A stretch of 59,615 nucleotides of DNA from Bordetella parapertussis (GTDB lineage Bacteria > Pseudomonadota > Gammaproteobacteria > Burkholderiales > Burkholderiaceae_B). Below, one piece after another: positions 29,846 through 37,514 of this stretch. The translations under genes and the position numbers were made by a program. The notes under the pieces were generated by a model. The model made no database searches and was not told where the DNA came from. It worked only from the letters and a program-made list of their open reading frames with translations. Each line of letters starts with the position of its first letter. Position 1 is the stretch's first letter. The stretch is taken from positions 1 through 59,615 of the forward strand of contig CAMEAW010000004.1 in the NCBI GenBank assembly GCA_945911685.1, given 5' to 3'.

Positions 29846-30388
29846 TCACTGAAAAGAAGTTGGGCTTGCAGCTTGGTTTAAATTGGCCAATAACTGCTCA
29901 GCTACAACATAAAGTAAATAGAGGACTGCGCCAGCGGCGACTGCAATGGCAGTATCAATAAATATTGTTGGGCTATTTTTGCTGAATGCCAAGGGCAACG
30001 ACATAGCTGCAATAACAACATTTCGCAAAACTAGCCCATAAGATAAATGCATAGGAGGACCGCCACAGCCGCACTCTATTTTAAAGTTGCCTCTGGCGAC
30101 ATTCAGTGCAATGACGGAGGCATACACAAGCAACAATCCTATGGCAAGAGTTGCGCCAAGTTGCTTAAATTGGGGGGTAAGCAGAAAAAGAGAGACCAAT
30201 CCCTCGCAAACCATTAAGCCATAAGCCGCAGGAGTTAAGCTCGCATTTGGCAACACCTGATAATTACCCAGGAAGTTGGTAAAACGCATCAGGTCTGAGG
30301 CCTTATGAAATAACGCACTCAGAAACAACAACACTAAAAATGTTGTTGCTGTGGTAATCCACAAATTAATCAACGCATCTAATTGCAT
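29846..30388 (-). CDS. mauE: MauE-type methylamine utilisation membrane protein
   Basis: Inner-membrane protein of 180 residues with about four to five helices (LWITTATTFLVLLFLSALF, LGATLAIGLLLVYASVIAL, and others). It carries the MauE hallmark ECGCGG in NFKIECGCGGPPMHLSYGLVLRN, the cysteine motif related to VKOR/DoxX-like disulfide carriers. With MauD it is needed for stable light chain, probably by passing oxidising equivalents to the periplasm. The ATG at 30388 overlaps the TAA stop of the heavy-chain gene (TAATG), which indicates translational coupling. An in-frame GTG at 30403 is less likely. Confidence 0.9.
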   Translation of the reverse strand: MQLDALINLWITTATTFLVLLFLSALFHKASDLMRFTNFLGNYQVLPNASLTPAAYGLMVCEGLVSLFLLTPQFKQLGATLAIGLLLVYASVIALNVARGNFKIECGCGGPPMHLSYGLVLRNVVIAAMSLPLAFSKNSPTIFIDTAIAVAAGAVLYLLYVVAEQLLANLNQAASPTSFQ

Positions 30389-31536
30389 TAATTGTCTACC
30401 CACACCAGATAGGTATAGTCACCCTTAGCCTGAAATTCACTCACAAACTTAATTGAAAAATCTGAAGTGGAATCGATGTCGTATTTGCGTAGAACAGCCT
30501 TCACGTCGTCAACCGAAAACAATACGGGTTTTATGCCTTGCGTGACAGCGAGGGAGCTTGACTCGTTAATTGCCGAGCGACTCAGTATTTTTTTGGTGTT
30601 TAAGTTAATCGCCCAAACTTCTTTACCCGGTTCTTTATGGCTACCATTTTTAGCATTAGGGTGCATGTTAATAAACAGAATGCTGTTTGCCTCGTTATAA
30701 GCCATGAGGGCTATACCACCGGGCCCCCACTTGCCTGCAAGTCCTTCGGTGAAAGAAAATTTATCCGTTAAGCGCGCCACTTCGGTAGCATCTGAAACGC
30801 GATACAAACTTCCGTTGTAAGAGGAGAACACCCAATCATGACTTGCGCGTACGGCATGGGTATACAAAGGGTCAACATCCGCATTAAATATTTTTTCACT
30901 TTTAACGGGCTTGATAACACTACCATCTTCATTAAACGAGTAACTCGTCATTGTTCCATTGCCACATAAACTACTAAAGCGTGCTCCTTGTGGAGCAGGA
31001 TAGATGCCATAGCAACCCGGTGTAGGGACTTCGACTAGCATTTTTCCATGCTTCAAATCCACCACTGAAACTGAAGTGGCAGGCGTTGCGTTTTGCACAA
31101 AGGCGTAGCGTTCATCAGCCGAGAGTTGTAGATGGCTAATTTGAGGTGAGCCGAGAACCATTTTTGGAGAAATCGCTATCTCTCGGCGCAAACTCAATGT
31201 ACTGACATCAAACTCTTGCAGCACGGCCTCTAAAGGGCCGCTCACAATACGTTTGAGGTATACGGACATCGTGTAGGCGGTTTTATGGTCGCGCGACAAA
31301 ACAAATTGCGCATTTAACCCCGTGGTCAGATTGCCTTTTTGTACAAACCCATCAGAAGACATGACGTTAATCTGGCTTACGCCGTACCAGTTCTGATCAA
31401 TGAGGTATGCATTTGGACCTGCATCAATTGATTTTTTTACAGTGAACGTCTCTTGTACGAACGTGTCAGCGGCATAAGCAGTCAAACTGCTCAGTACCCC
31501 TGTTGCCATGCAGATAAGAGCATTTCTAAATTGCAT
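30388..31536 (-). CDS. aauB: Aralkylamine (aromatic amine) dehydrogenase heavy chain
   Basis: Periplasmic seven-bladed beta-propeller subunit of the alpha2-beta2 TTQ amine dehydrogenase, which oxidises primary amines to aldehydes and ammonia. The 382-residue precursor starts at ATG 31536 with AAGGAAG 6 nt upstream and a Sec signal peptide (FRNALICMATGVLSSLTAYA). Family features are SRDHKTAYTMSVYLKRIVSGPLEAVLQ near residue 80-105, the paired Cys of CYGIYPAPQGARFSSLCGNG, and MHPNAKNGSHKEPGKEVWAIN toward the C-terminus. An upstream in-frame extension would read through the (AAT)n microsatellite as seven Asn and is not credible. First gene of the operon aauB-mauE-mauD-aauA-cyt-cyt. No mauG-like dihaem enzyme is present, as I recall for other aau clusters. 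Confidence 0.92.
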   Translation of the reverse strand: MQFRNALICMATGVLSSLTAYAADTFVQETFTVKKSIDAGPNAYLIDQNWYGVSQINVMSSDGFVQKGNLTTGLNAQFVLSRDHKTAYTMSVYLKRIVSGPLEAVLQEFDVSTLSLRREIAISPKMVLGSPQISHLQLSADERYAFVQNATPATSVSVVDLKHGKMLVEVPTPGCYGIYPAPQGARFSSLCGNGTMTSYSFNEDGSVIKPVKSEKIFNADVDPLYTHAVRASHDWVFSSYNGSLYRVSDATEVARLTDKFSFTEGLAGKWGPGGIALMAYNEANSILFINMHPNAKNGSHKEPGKEVWAINLNTKKILSRSAINESSSLAVTQGIKPVLFSVDDVKAVLRKYDIDSTSDFSIKFVSEFQAKGDYTYLVWVDN

Positions 31537-31547
31537 GCCATCTTCCT

Positions 31548-31569
31548 TATTATTATTATTATTATTATT
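31548..31569. repeat. (TAT)7 trinucleotide microsatellite upstream of aauB
   Basis: Seven perfect TAT units plus one T, read as (ATA)n on the coding strand of aauB, end 4 nt before the AAGGAAG ribosome-binding site and 12 nt before the start codon. It is outside the credible reading frame, in the 5' untranslated region. Confidence 0.9.
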
Positions 31570-31667
31570 CGGCGCTGTCAGCAACACCCATGATCTAAAG
31601 CACTATCGTTGTAAACAACTGGTAATCAATCACGGCGCCTTAAGGACCTACCTGTTTGTAGCTATTC

Positions 31668-31733
31668 AGCTTTTCTTATATTTAGCTTTTCTTGATTTCA
31701 GCTTTTCTTAGTTCCAGCTTGAGAATACAGCTT
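31668..31733. repeat. Three 16-bp iterons (AGCTTTTCTT + 6 nt) plus two partial copies
   Basis: AGCTTTTCTT recurs exactly at 31668, 31684 and 31700, each followed by six variable bases (16-bp period). AGCTT occurs again at 31716 and 31729. The array lies about 130-200 bp upstream of aauB and about 390 bp upstream of tssC. Regular spacing of a fixed core is what a multi-site protein-binding region looks like. Confidence 0.75.
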
Positions 31734-31765
31734 GGATGCTTGTAATTTCAAAAATTATCAGACAA

Positions 31766-31810
31766 ATCGCGCAATTCATGCCCGCCATGCGCAGTTTCTA
31801 TTTGCGCGAT
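31766..31810. promoter_or_regulatory. Inverted repeat with 9-bp arms in the aauB-tssC spacer
   Basis: ATCGCGCAA (31766-31774) pairs perfectly with TTGCGCGAT (31802-31810) across 27 nt. It overlaps the first copy of the long imperfect repeat. It could be a hairpin or a dyad binding site. Confidence 0.5.
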
Positions 31811-32010
31811 ACAAAATATTGTGCAAACACCTAAAAAAGTATCTGGCTTTGAATCCAGCACTGCTTGGCATCGCGCCTCCAGTGTTTAGACTGGTTTTAC
31901 CTCAGCATGTGCTGCGGTTCATTTTCGTTGTTCAAATTACGCAATTCGCACCCGTAATACGCAGTCTCTTTATGCGCCGAAAAAATATCGTGCAACTACC
32001 CAAAAATATC
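31770..32010 (+). repeat. Pair of imperfect ~70-bp direct repeats upstream of tssC
   Basis: Copy 1 at 31770-31844 and copy 2 at 31940-32010, 170 bp apart, share CGCAATTC, CGCAGT-tct, a GCGC block, AAAATAT-GTGCAA and a final A-rich block. By eye about three quarters of positions agree. Neither copy reads as a convincing protein, and the 115-codon frame across them has no recognisable features. The rest of the 535-bp spacer down to 32122 holds no gene; in particular no tssB. Confidence 0.65.
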
Positions 32011-32122
32011 ATTTACTGTCAAAGGTTAAGGATAGCGGTGTACCTTGCGCGCGCGTCTCTTGATCGACAGTCTGTATAAATTATCCGTGAATGATTGCTG
32101 TGAGTAAAAAAAGAGAGATCAG

Positions 32123-33622
32123 ATGATTGCTGACAAAGGCAGAGCTGAGCCCGGCATTGCGAGCGTAGCACCCGGCGTTCAAGAGGGTGCAGGGTCTTTG
32201 TTAAAGCAATTAGTTGAAATCGCCTCTATTCATCCAGGCGACGAAGCCTACCCTAGTATCAAGCAAGGTTTGCAAGCGCTCATCAGCCAAGTTTTAGAGC
32301 CACAACGATCAGTTGAGGCGCTATCACTGGCGACCGTCGATGACATGATCGCGGAACTCGATAAAAAGCTCTGCGCCCAACTTGATCTGATTTTGCACGA
32401 TGAGCAATTGCAAAAATTAGAGTCGGCCTGGCGCTCGTTAAAGTTTTTAGTTGATCGTACTAATTTTCGAGAAAATATCCGCCTAAATTTTGTAAGCGTC
32501 AACAAGGCAGAGTTATTAGCCGACTTTGAAGATGCACCAGAGATTGTCAAGTCAGGCTTGTACAAAACAGTCTATACCGCAGAGTACGGGCAGTTTGGTG
32601 GCCAGCCTTATGGTGCCATTATTGGTCATTACGAATTTGGTCCTGGGTCGCAGGACATGAAGTTACTGCAGACCTTAGCAAGCGTTGCTGCAATGGCGCA
32701 CGCACCTTTTATTGCTGCGGCGAGCCCTGAGTTTTTTGGTTTAAGTAGTTTGAATGAACTGCCAAACCTTAGAGACTTGCAATCTATTTTAGAAGGCCCT
32801 GATTTTTTTAAATGGAATGCCTTCAGACAAACCGAAGACTCTAGATATGTTGGACTGACCGTGCCGCGTTTTTTATTGCGCTTGCCTTACAGCCCTGAAA
32901 CCGTGGCAAGTATGCGCTTTAATTACACCGAAAATATTTCTGAGGGTCGGGCAAATTTTTTGTGGGGAAACGCAGCGTTTGCCTTTGCCACGAGAATTAC
33001 CGAAAGTTTTGCTGACTACCGCTGGTGCGCCAACATTATTGGACCAGAAGGCGGTGGTACAGTCAGCGATCTTCCGATTTACAGATTTAATTCAATGGGC
33101 GAGATTCAAAACAAGATCCCCACTGAAGTACTGATTTCAGAGCGTCGTGAGCATGAACTTGCAAGTCAAGGGTTTATTGCTTTGACCATGCTCAAAAACA
33201 ATGATGGTGCGGCATTCTTTTCTGCCTTTTCAGCACAAAAAGCAAAGTTCTTTGGCAACAGCAAAGAAGGGCAAGAGGCTGAACTCAACTATAAATTAGG
33301 CACCAGTCTGCCTTATATCTTTGTCATTTGTCGTTTGTCTCACTACATCAAGGTGATTCAGCGTGAGCATATTGGTACTTGGAAAGAGCGTGGTGATTTA
33401 GAAAGCGAACTCAATACTTGGATTCGCCAGTATGTTTCTGATATGGATAGCCCCGGGGAAGGCGTTCGTAGTCGCAGACCCCTGCGCCAGGCAGAGATCA
33501 AGGTCCTAGATGTTGACGGTGAGCCAGGGTGGTATCGAGTGACTTTGGTTGTGCGACCGCATTTCAAATATATGGGTGCTTCATTCAATTTATCTCTCAT
33601 TGGAAAGCTGGAAAAAACTTAA
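32123..33622 (+). CDS. tssC: T6SS contractile sheath large subunit TssC (VipB)
   Basis: Large subunit of the cytosolic contractile sheath that drives Hcp-VgrG out of the cell. At 499 residues it has the usual length. Family segments are DEQLQKLESAWRSLKFLVDRT, GQPYGAIIGHYEFGPGSQDM, HAPFIAAASPEFFGL, the region VGLTVPRFLLRLPY, and the C-terminal RPLRQAEIKVLDVDGEPGWYRVTLVVRPHFKYMG, split over two strands. AGAGAGA precedes the ATG. Normally tssB lies immediately upstream and the two proteins form the sheath protomer. Here the upstream spacer contains no tssB, so the partner must be encoded elsewhere. It is the first gene of the plus-strand T6SS run. Confidence 0.95.
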   Translation: MIADKGRAEPGIASVAPGVQEGAGSLLKQLVEIASIHPGDEAYPSIKQGLQALISQVLEPQRSVEALSLATVDDMIAELDKKLCAQLDLILHDEQLQKLESAWRSLKFLVDRTNFRENIRLNFVSVNKAELLADFEDAPEIVKSGLYKTVYTAEYGQFGGQPYGAIIGHYEFGPGSQDMKLLQTLASVAAMAHAPFIAAASPEFFGLSSLNELPNLRDLQSILEGPDFFKWNAFRQTEDSRYVGLTVPRFLLRLPYSPETVASMRFNYTENISEGRANFLWGNAAFAFATRITESFADYRWCANIIGPEGGGTVSDLPIYRFNSMGEIQNKIPTEVLISERREHELASQGFIALTMLKNNDGAAFFSAFSAQKAKFFGNSKEGQEAELNYKLGTSLPYIFVICRLSHYIKVIQREHIGTWKERGDLESELNTWIRQYVSDMDSPGEGVRSRRPLRQAEIKVLDVDGEPGWYRVTLVVRPHFKYMGASFNLSLIGKLEKT

Positions 33623-33708
33623 AACCTTATTGCGCCGCTGATGAGTGATTGCGATGACTCACCAGCGTTGCTTTTAAAAGGAAATTTCATTTTTAACGGG
33701 ATTTACGC

Positions 33709-34197
33709 ATGCCAATGCCATGTTCAATGCAGGTCGAAGGTGAGACGCAAGGGAAAATTGAAGGCTCTTGCAAGATTAAAGGTCGTGAGGGTCAAATTGC
33801 AATTCAGTCCTTGCGCCATAAAATTGAAATTCCCCGTAGCCCTCAAACAGGTTTGCCAACGGGTAAGCGTGTGCATCTACCGATGACCGTGACTAAAGAG
33901 GTTGATAAATCTAGCCCTAAGTTGTATCAGGCGCTTGGCTCGGGCGAGGGCATGAAGTCAGTCATACTAGACTTTTATCGTATTAATCCAAAGGGCCAAG
34001 AAGAAAAGTATTACACAACGAAGCTTGAGAATGCGATTGTTGTCGGCATCAGCGCGTGGATACCAAATTGTATGGATTCTGAATATTCGCAGTTTGGCCA
34101 CATGGAGGACGTGTCATTTTCGTATGAAAAAATTACCGAGACATGGCTGAAAGACGGTATCGAAACGCAAGACTCATGGTTGGCCCCAAAAGCCTAG
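33709..34197 (+). CDS. hcp: Hcp tube protein, copy 1
   Basis: Haemolysin co-regulated protein (TssD), the hexameric inner tube ring and secreted marker of T6SS, 162 residues. Family segments are MPMPCSMQVEGETQGKIEGS, the strand region SPQTGLPTGKRVH and TVTKEVDKSSPKLYQAL, then YTTKLENAIVV and the C-terminal HMEDVSFSYEKI. ACGGGA lies before the ATG. It is followed 42 bp later by a second hcp that shares about half its residues. Hcp variants can bind different effectors, so the pair may serve different cargo. Confidence 0.96.
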   Translation: MPMPCSMQVEGETQGKIEGSCKIKGREGQIAIQSLRHKIEIPRSPQTGLPTGKRVHLPMTVTKEVDKSSPKLYQALGSGEGMKSVILDFYRINPKGQEEKYYTTKLENAIVVGISAWIPNCMDSEYSQFGHMEDVSFSYEKITETWLKDGIETQDSWLAPKA

Positions 34198-34239
34198 ATT
34201 CATCTATTTATCATTTTTAAAGAGTCGTAGGAGCAGGTT

Positions 34240-34725
34240 ATGCCAATGCCATGTTTTTTAAGCATCACTGGAAAGAATCAGGGCAAAATCGAAGGTTCTT
34301 GTGCGATCGACGGACACGCCGGAACCATTTTGGTTCAAGCTGAAATCAGTAATGTGAAAATTCCGCGTAATCCTCAAACGGGTTTGCCCGCAGGCAAACG
34401 CGTGCATGAGCCGTTCTTGATCACTAAAGAGATTGACAAGGCGTCGCCCAAAATATTGCAGGCCTTGACCACTGGCGAGCAATTGAGTGAAGTTTTGCTC
34501 GAATACTTTCGGATATCCAGCGCAGGAAAAGAAGAACTGTACTACACCATTAAGCTCGAAAACGCGATTGTGGTCTCTCTCGAGAAATGGTTTCCGAATT
34601 GCCTAGATAAATCCAAACAATCCTATGGTCACATGGAAGATGTGTCTTTTTCTTACGAAAAAGTGACTTGGTCCTTTACGCCTGACGGTATTGAGGCGGA
34701 TGACTCTTGGTTGGCGCCGAAGTAA
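34240..34725 (+). CDS. hcp: Hcp tube protein, copy 2
   Basis: Second tube protein, 161 residues, a diverged tandem duplicate of the previous gene. Identical blocks include MPMPC, QGKIEGSC, PQTGLP, GKRVH, KLENAIVV, GHMEDVSFSYEK and DSWLAPK. The variable parts are at about residues 20-40 and 80-100, which in the Hcp fold face loops and the inner or ring-stacking surfaces. It has its own ribosome-binding region (TAGGAG) upstream. tssF follows after 26 bp. Whether both copies are used in one tube or alternately cannot be read from sequence. Confidence 0.95.
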   Translation: MPMPCFLSITGKNQGKIEGSCAIDGHAGTILVQAEISNVKIPRNPQTGLPAGKRVHEPFLITKEIDKASPKILQALTTGEQLSEVLLEYFRISSAGKEELYYTIKLENAIVVSLEKWFPNCLDKSKQSYGHMEDVSFSYEKVTWSFTPDGIEADDSWLAPK

Positions 34726-34751
34726 TTTTTTTTAAAGTGAAATAAGCATAA

Positions 34752-36485
34752 ATGTCCTCAATTTTTAATCGGTTCTACAGTACAGAGTTGGCAAGGTTGC
34801 GAACCCTTTCTGTCGAGTTCGCCAAGTCCAATCCAAATATTGCACCCATGCTCGGGGCCGAGTCTGCCGATCCGGATGTAGAGCGGATTCTAGAGGGCGT
34901 TGCCTTTTTAAATGGTTTGACCTTACAAAAATTAGATGATGAGTTTCCGGAAATCGCCCAAGAGTTAGCCAGTCTGCTAGCACCTCAAATTTTGCGTCCA
35001 CTCCCTGCTGCAACGATGGTTGCGTTCACCCCTAAAATGCTGTTAATGGAGATCGCTCATATCGCTGAAGGCACCGAACTTGGTTCGGTTGCTGTCGATG
35101 GTGTTACCTGTATTTTTAGAACGACGACGTCCTTAAATGCCTTCCCAGTGAGTGTGAAGTTTGCTCGACTTGATGAAGCGACGGATGGCAGCAAAACGAT
35201 ATCGATTGGCTTGCAGGGAAATATTTTTGTAGACACCGGACCTAAAAAACATAACTTACGCTTTTATTTAGGTGATGAACAAACTGCAGCCGCTGATCTT
35301 TTTTATTTGCTACAAAAGGATCAAATTGAATCGATTCGCTTGACCGATGGCTCAGGGCAATCCGTTGCACTGTCGACGCAACTGTTATTTCCTGGTCTTG
35401 ACGAAGCGCTGATTCCTTACCCAGACAATGCCTTTCCAGGGTTTCGCTCGATTCAAGAATTACTTTTTTTTCCACAGAAATTTTATTTTGTCGAATTTTC
35501 TGATTTTTTCAAAGGATCAGGTCGGTTGAAAGGCGCAAGTTTCGTCATCGAAATTCGCTTGAAAAAAGCAAATCTTCCAATCCCCGAGATCAGCGCCACC
35601 AGTTTTCAGCTGAATGTTGTGCCTGCGATTAATGTGTTTAAACATTCTGCAGAACCGATTCAGGTCAATCATCAAACCGCTGAGTATTTAGTGTTGGCAG
35701 AGGGCCTCAAGCGCGACCAATTTCAAATTTACTCAATTGATTCGGTCATCGGATTTAAGCAGGGTGATCGCGAGCATAAAACCTATTTACCTTTTGCACT
35801 GCTAAATTTTGCTAATCATGATGGTCAAAGTAGTTACCGTATTTCGGTCAGAAACTCCTCTGTCAATGACCGAGTCGAGTCGTATCTGTCAATCGCCTAT
35901 TCGCCTAATGATGCACTGACAAATGAAACCCTTTCGCTTAGTTTGAGCTGCACGAATCGCTCGTTGCCCGAAAACCTAAAGCTGGGTGACATTAATCGGC
36001 CGACCAGCACTTCGTCCGATCGCTTTACCTTTAAAAATATCAGGCCGATCACGGGTGCGATCGATCCTCCGCGAGGTGAGGCGTTACTCTGGAGTGTCGT
36101 CAGTCATTCGGCGTTGAATTTTTTATCTTTGGGTGATGTTGATACGTTGCGCAGTATGTTGCGCCACTATAACTTCAAGAGAAATCAGGATCATTCTTCC
36201 GTTAGTGCGAATGAGCGTCTGATTGAGGGAATCACTAAGCTCGCGGTAACCCGTGAAAACCGTTTAGTCAAAGGCACGATGCTGCAAGGTCAGCATATCG
36301 TGATGAGCTGTCAAGGCCAGAACTGGCCGACTCTTGGATCTTTGCATTTGTGGGGAACAGTGTTAGATGTTTTCTTAGCGAGTTATGCGGGGATTAATTC
36401 ATATACCCGCTTTGAAATTTTTGATGAAAATACTGGGATCGTATTGAAATGGCCGATGCGCTTGGGGCAAAAACAACTGCTATAA
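34752..36485 (+). CDS. tssF: T6SS baseplate component TssF
   Basis: Baseplate wedge protein of 577 residues, which binds TssG, TssK and TssE under the VgrG hub. Typical features are the N-terminal NRFYSTELARLRTLSVEFAKSNPNIAPML with VERILEGVAFLNG, LDDEFPEIAQELASLLAPQILRPLPA, and the C-terminal GIVLKWPMRLGQKQLL. Family members run to about 580-630 residues. The 3' end overlaps the start of tssG by 37 bp, so the two are translationally coupled. tssE, which is often directly upstream, is missing here; the gap to hcp is too small to hold it. Confidence 0.94.
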   Translation: MSSIFNRFYSTELARLRTLSVEFAKSNPNIAPMLGAESADPDVERILEGVAFLNGLTLQKLDDEFPEIAQELASLLAPQILRPLPAATMVAFTPKMLLMEIAHIAEGTELGSVAVDGVTCIFRTTTSLNAFPVSVKFARLDEATDGSKTISIGLQGNIFVDTGPKKHNLRFYLGDEQTAAADLFYLLQKDQIESIRLTDGSGQSVALSTQLLFPGLDEALIPYPDNAFPGFRSIQELLFFPQKFYFVEFSDFFKGSGRLKGASFVIEIRLKKANLPIPEISATSFQLNVVPAINVFKHSAEPIQVNHQTAEYLVLAEGLKRDQFQIYSIDSVIGFKQGDREHKTYLPFALLNFANHDGQSSYRISVRNSSVNDRVESYLSIAYSPNDALTNETLSLSLSCTNRSLPENLKLGDINRPTSTSSDRFTFKNIRPITGAIDPPRGEALLWSVVSHSALNFLSLGDVDTLRSMLRHYNFKRNQDHSSVSANERLIEGITKLAVTRENRLVKGTMLQGQHIVMSCQGQNWPTLGSLHLWGTVLDVFLASYAGINSYTRFEIFDENTGIVLKWPMRLGQKQLL

Positions 36486-37426
36486 AGTCGCGCTTGCTTG
36501 GCAAAGGTTCTAATTTCACCTTTTTCCAAGCTTATCGACTGTTGCGAAATCAAGCCCTGCTTGAGGGCAGGACTGAGCGCGCGATTAAGGTTCGACCTCA
36601 GTTGAGTTTAAGCTTTCCAGAAAATGATATTCATAGCATTACTGAAGATGAACACGGCTATCAACTGACCGTGAACTTCTTAGGGCTCTATGGCGTGGTG
36701 TCGCCTTTGCCGACGTTTTATACCGAAGATTTATTAGACGAGCAGTTGTCTGACGGTAAGGCTGGCCGTGAATTTCTTGATATCGTTAATCAAGATATTT
36801 ATCCCATGTTTTTTAGGGCGTGGCTCAAGTCAAAACCGCATTTTCGGCTGATTGAATTTGATGATCGGCGTCTGCTAAAAATATTTTATTCTTTGGTTGG
36901 GTTTAGCGAACCCGAGAAATATAGCAAGCAAGCTGGGTTTGACACGCTCTTAAGATTTGCGGGTATCTTTCAACAGTCACCAAAATCTGCGTTGGGGTTG
37001 CAAACCATACTAGCAAGCGTCTATCCAGATCTTCAGGTAAAGATCGAGCAGTTAGCGTTACGCACCTTGAAAATCCCTAAAGAGCAACAGTGTCTCTTGG
37101 GCCAGCAAGCCAACACGCTCAGAGGCACTGCGCACCTGGGACAACAGATTCAAACCCGTAACAACAACATCAGAATCGTGTTTAACGAAGTTAGCCAGGA
37201 ATTATTTCAGCAACTGCAAGTGGGTGGTACTGAGTATGAGAGAGTTCGTTTTTTAGTTCGTAGTTATTTGGTTGATCCTCTCAACGTACAGCTAGAGCTT
37301 CGTTTGAAAAAAGCTGCGGCACAAAAATCAACGCTGGGTTCGAAGTCTTGGGCTTCATTAGGGCGAGATACCTGGCTGTGTTCGCAACCGGATCAACAAA
37401 GTGCACACTTAAAAATGAATTTGTAA
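36449..37426 (+). CDS. tssG: T6SS baseplate component TssG
   Basis: Baseplate protein of 325 residues that forms the TssF2-TssG wedge. Family segments are NFTFFQAYRLLRNQ near the start, AIKVRPQLSLSFPENDI, VNFLGLYGVVSPLPTFYTEDLL and EFLDIVNQDIYPMFFRAW. The start is inside the end of tssF. The next gene, a vgrG, follows after 88 bp that include a small GGTTAA/TTAACC inverted repeat and an A-run. These could form a promoter for the spike module. Confidence 0.93.
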   Translation: MADALGAKTTAIKSRLLGKGSNFTFFQAYRLLRNQALLEGRTERAIKVRPQLSLSFPENDIHSITEDEHGYQLTVNFLGLYGVVSPLPTFYTEDLLDEQLSDGKAGREFLDIVNQDIYPMFFRAWLKSKPHFRLIEFDDRRLLKIFYSLVGFSEPEKYSKQAGFDTLLRFAGIFQQSPKSALGLQTILASVYPDLQVKIEQLALRTLKIPKEQQCLLGQQANTLRGTAHLGQQIQTRNNNIRIVFNEVSQELFQQLQVGGTEYERVRFLVRSYLVDPLNVQLELRLKKAAAQKSTLGSKSWASLGRDTWLCSQPDQQSAHLKMNL

Positions 37427-37514
37427 ATTGAATAGGTTAATCCTTAACCGATGGCTTTGAGTCGCTTGATCATGTCTAACAAGTAGCATAAAAAAAATTA
37501 AAAGGGTACTTAAA

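Noticed and set aside
31536..31587. Longer heavy-chain start with an Asn-rich N-terminus
   Set aside because: The extra residues are the read-through of the microsatellite and would block the signal peptide; the ATG at 31536 has a strong ribosome-binding site.
31732..32079. 115-codon open frame in the aauB-tssC spacer, checked as a possible tssB or small regulator
   Set aside because: The translation has no TssB features, no ribosome-binding site, and spans two imperfect DNA repeats; it looks like non-coding sequence.
32060..32082. TTGATC followed by TATAAA as a tssC promoter
   Set aside because: The spacer is only 9-11 bp, far too short for sigma-70, and no sigma-54 pattern was seen.
37435..37449. 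GGTTAA/TTAACC inverted repeat before vgrG 1
   Set aside because: Arms are only 6 bp and AT-rich with no T-run; too common by chance to call as a terminator or operator.
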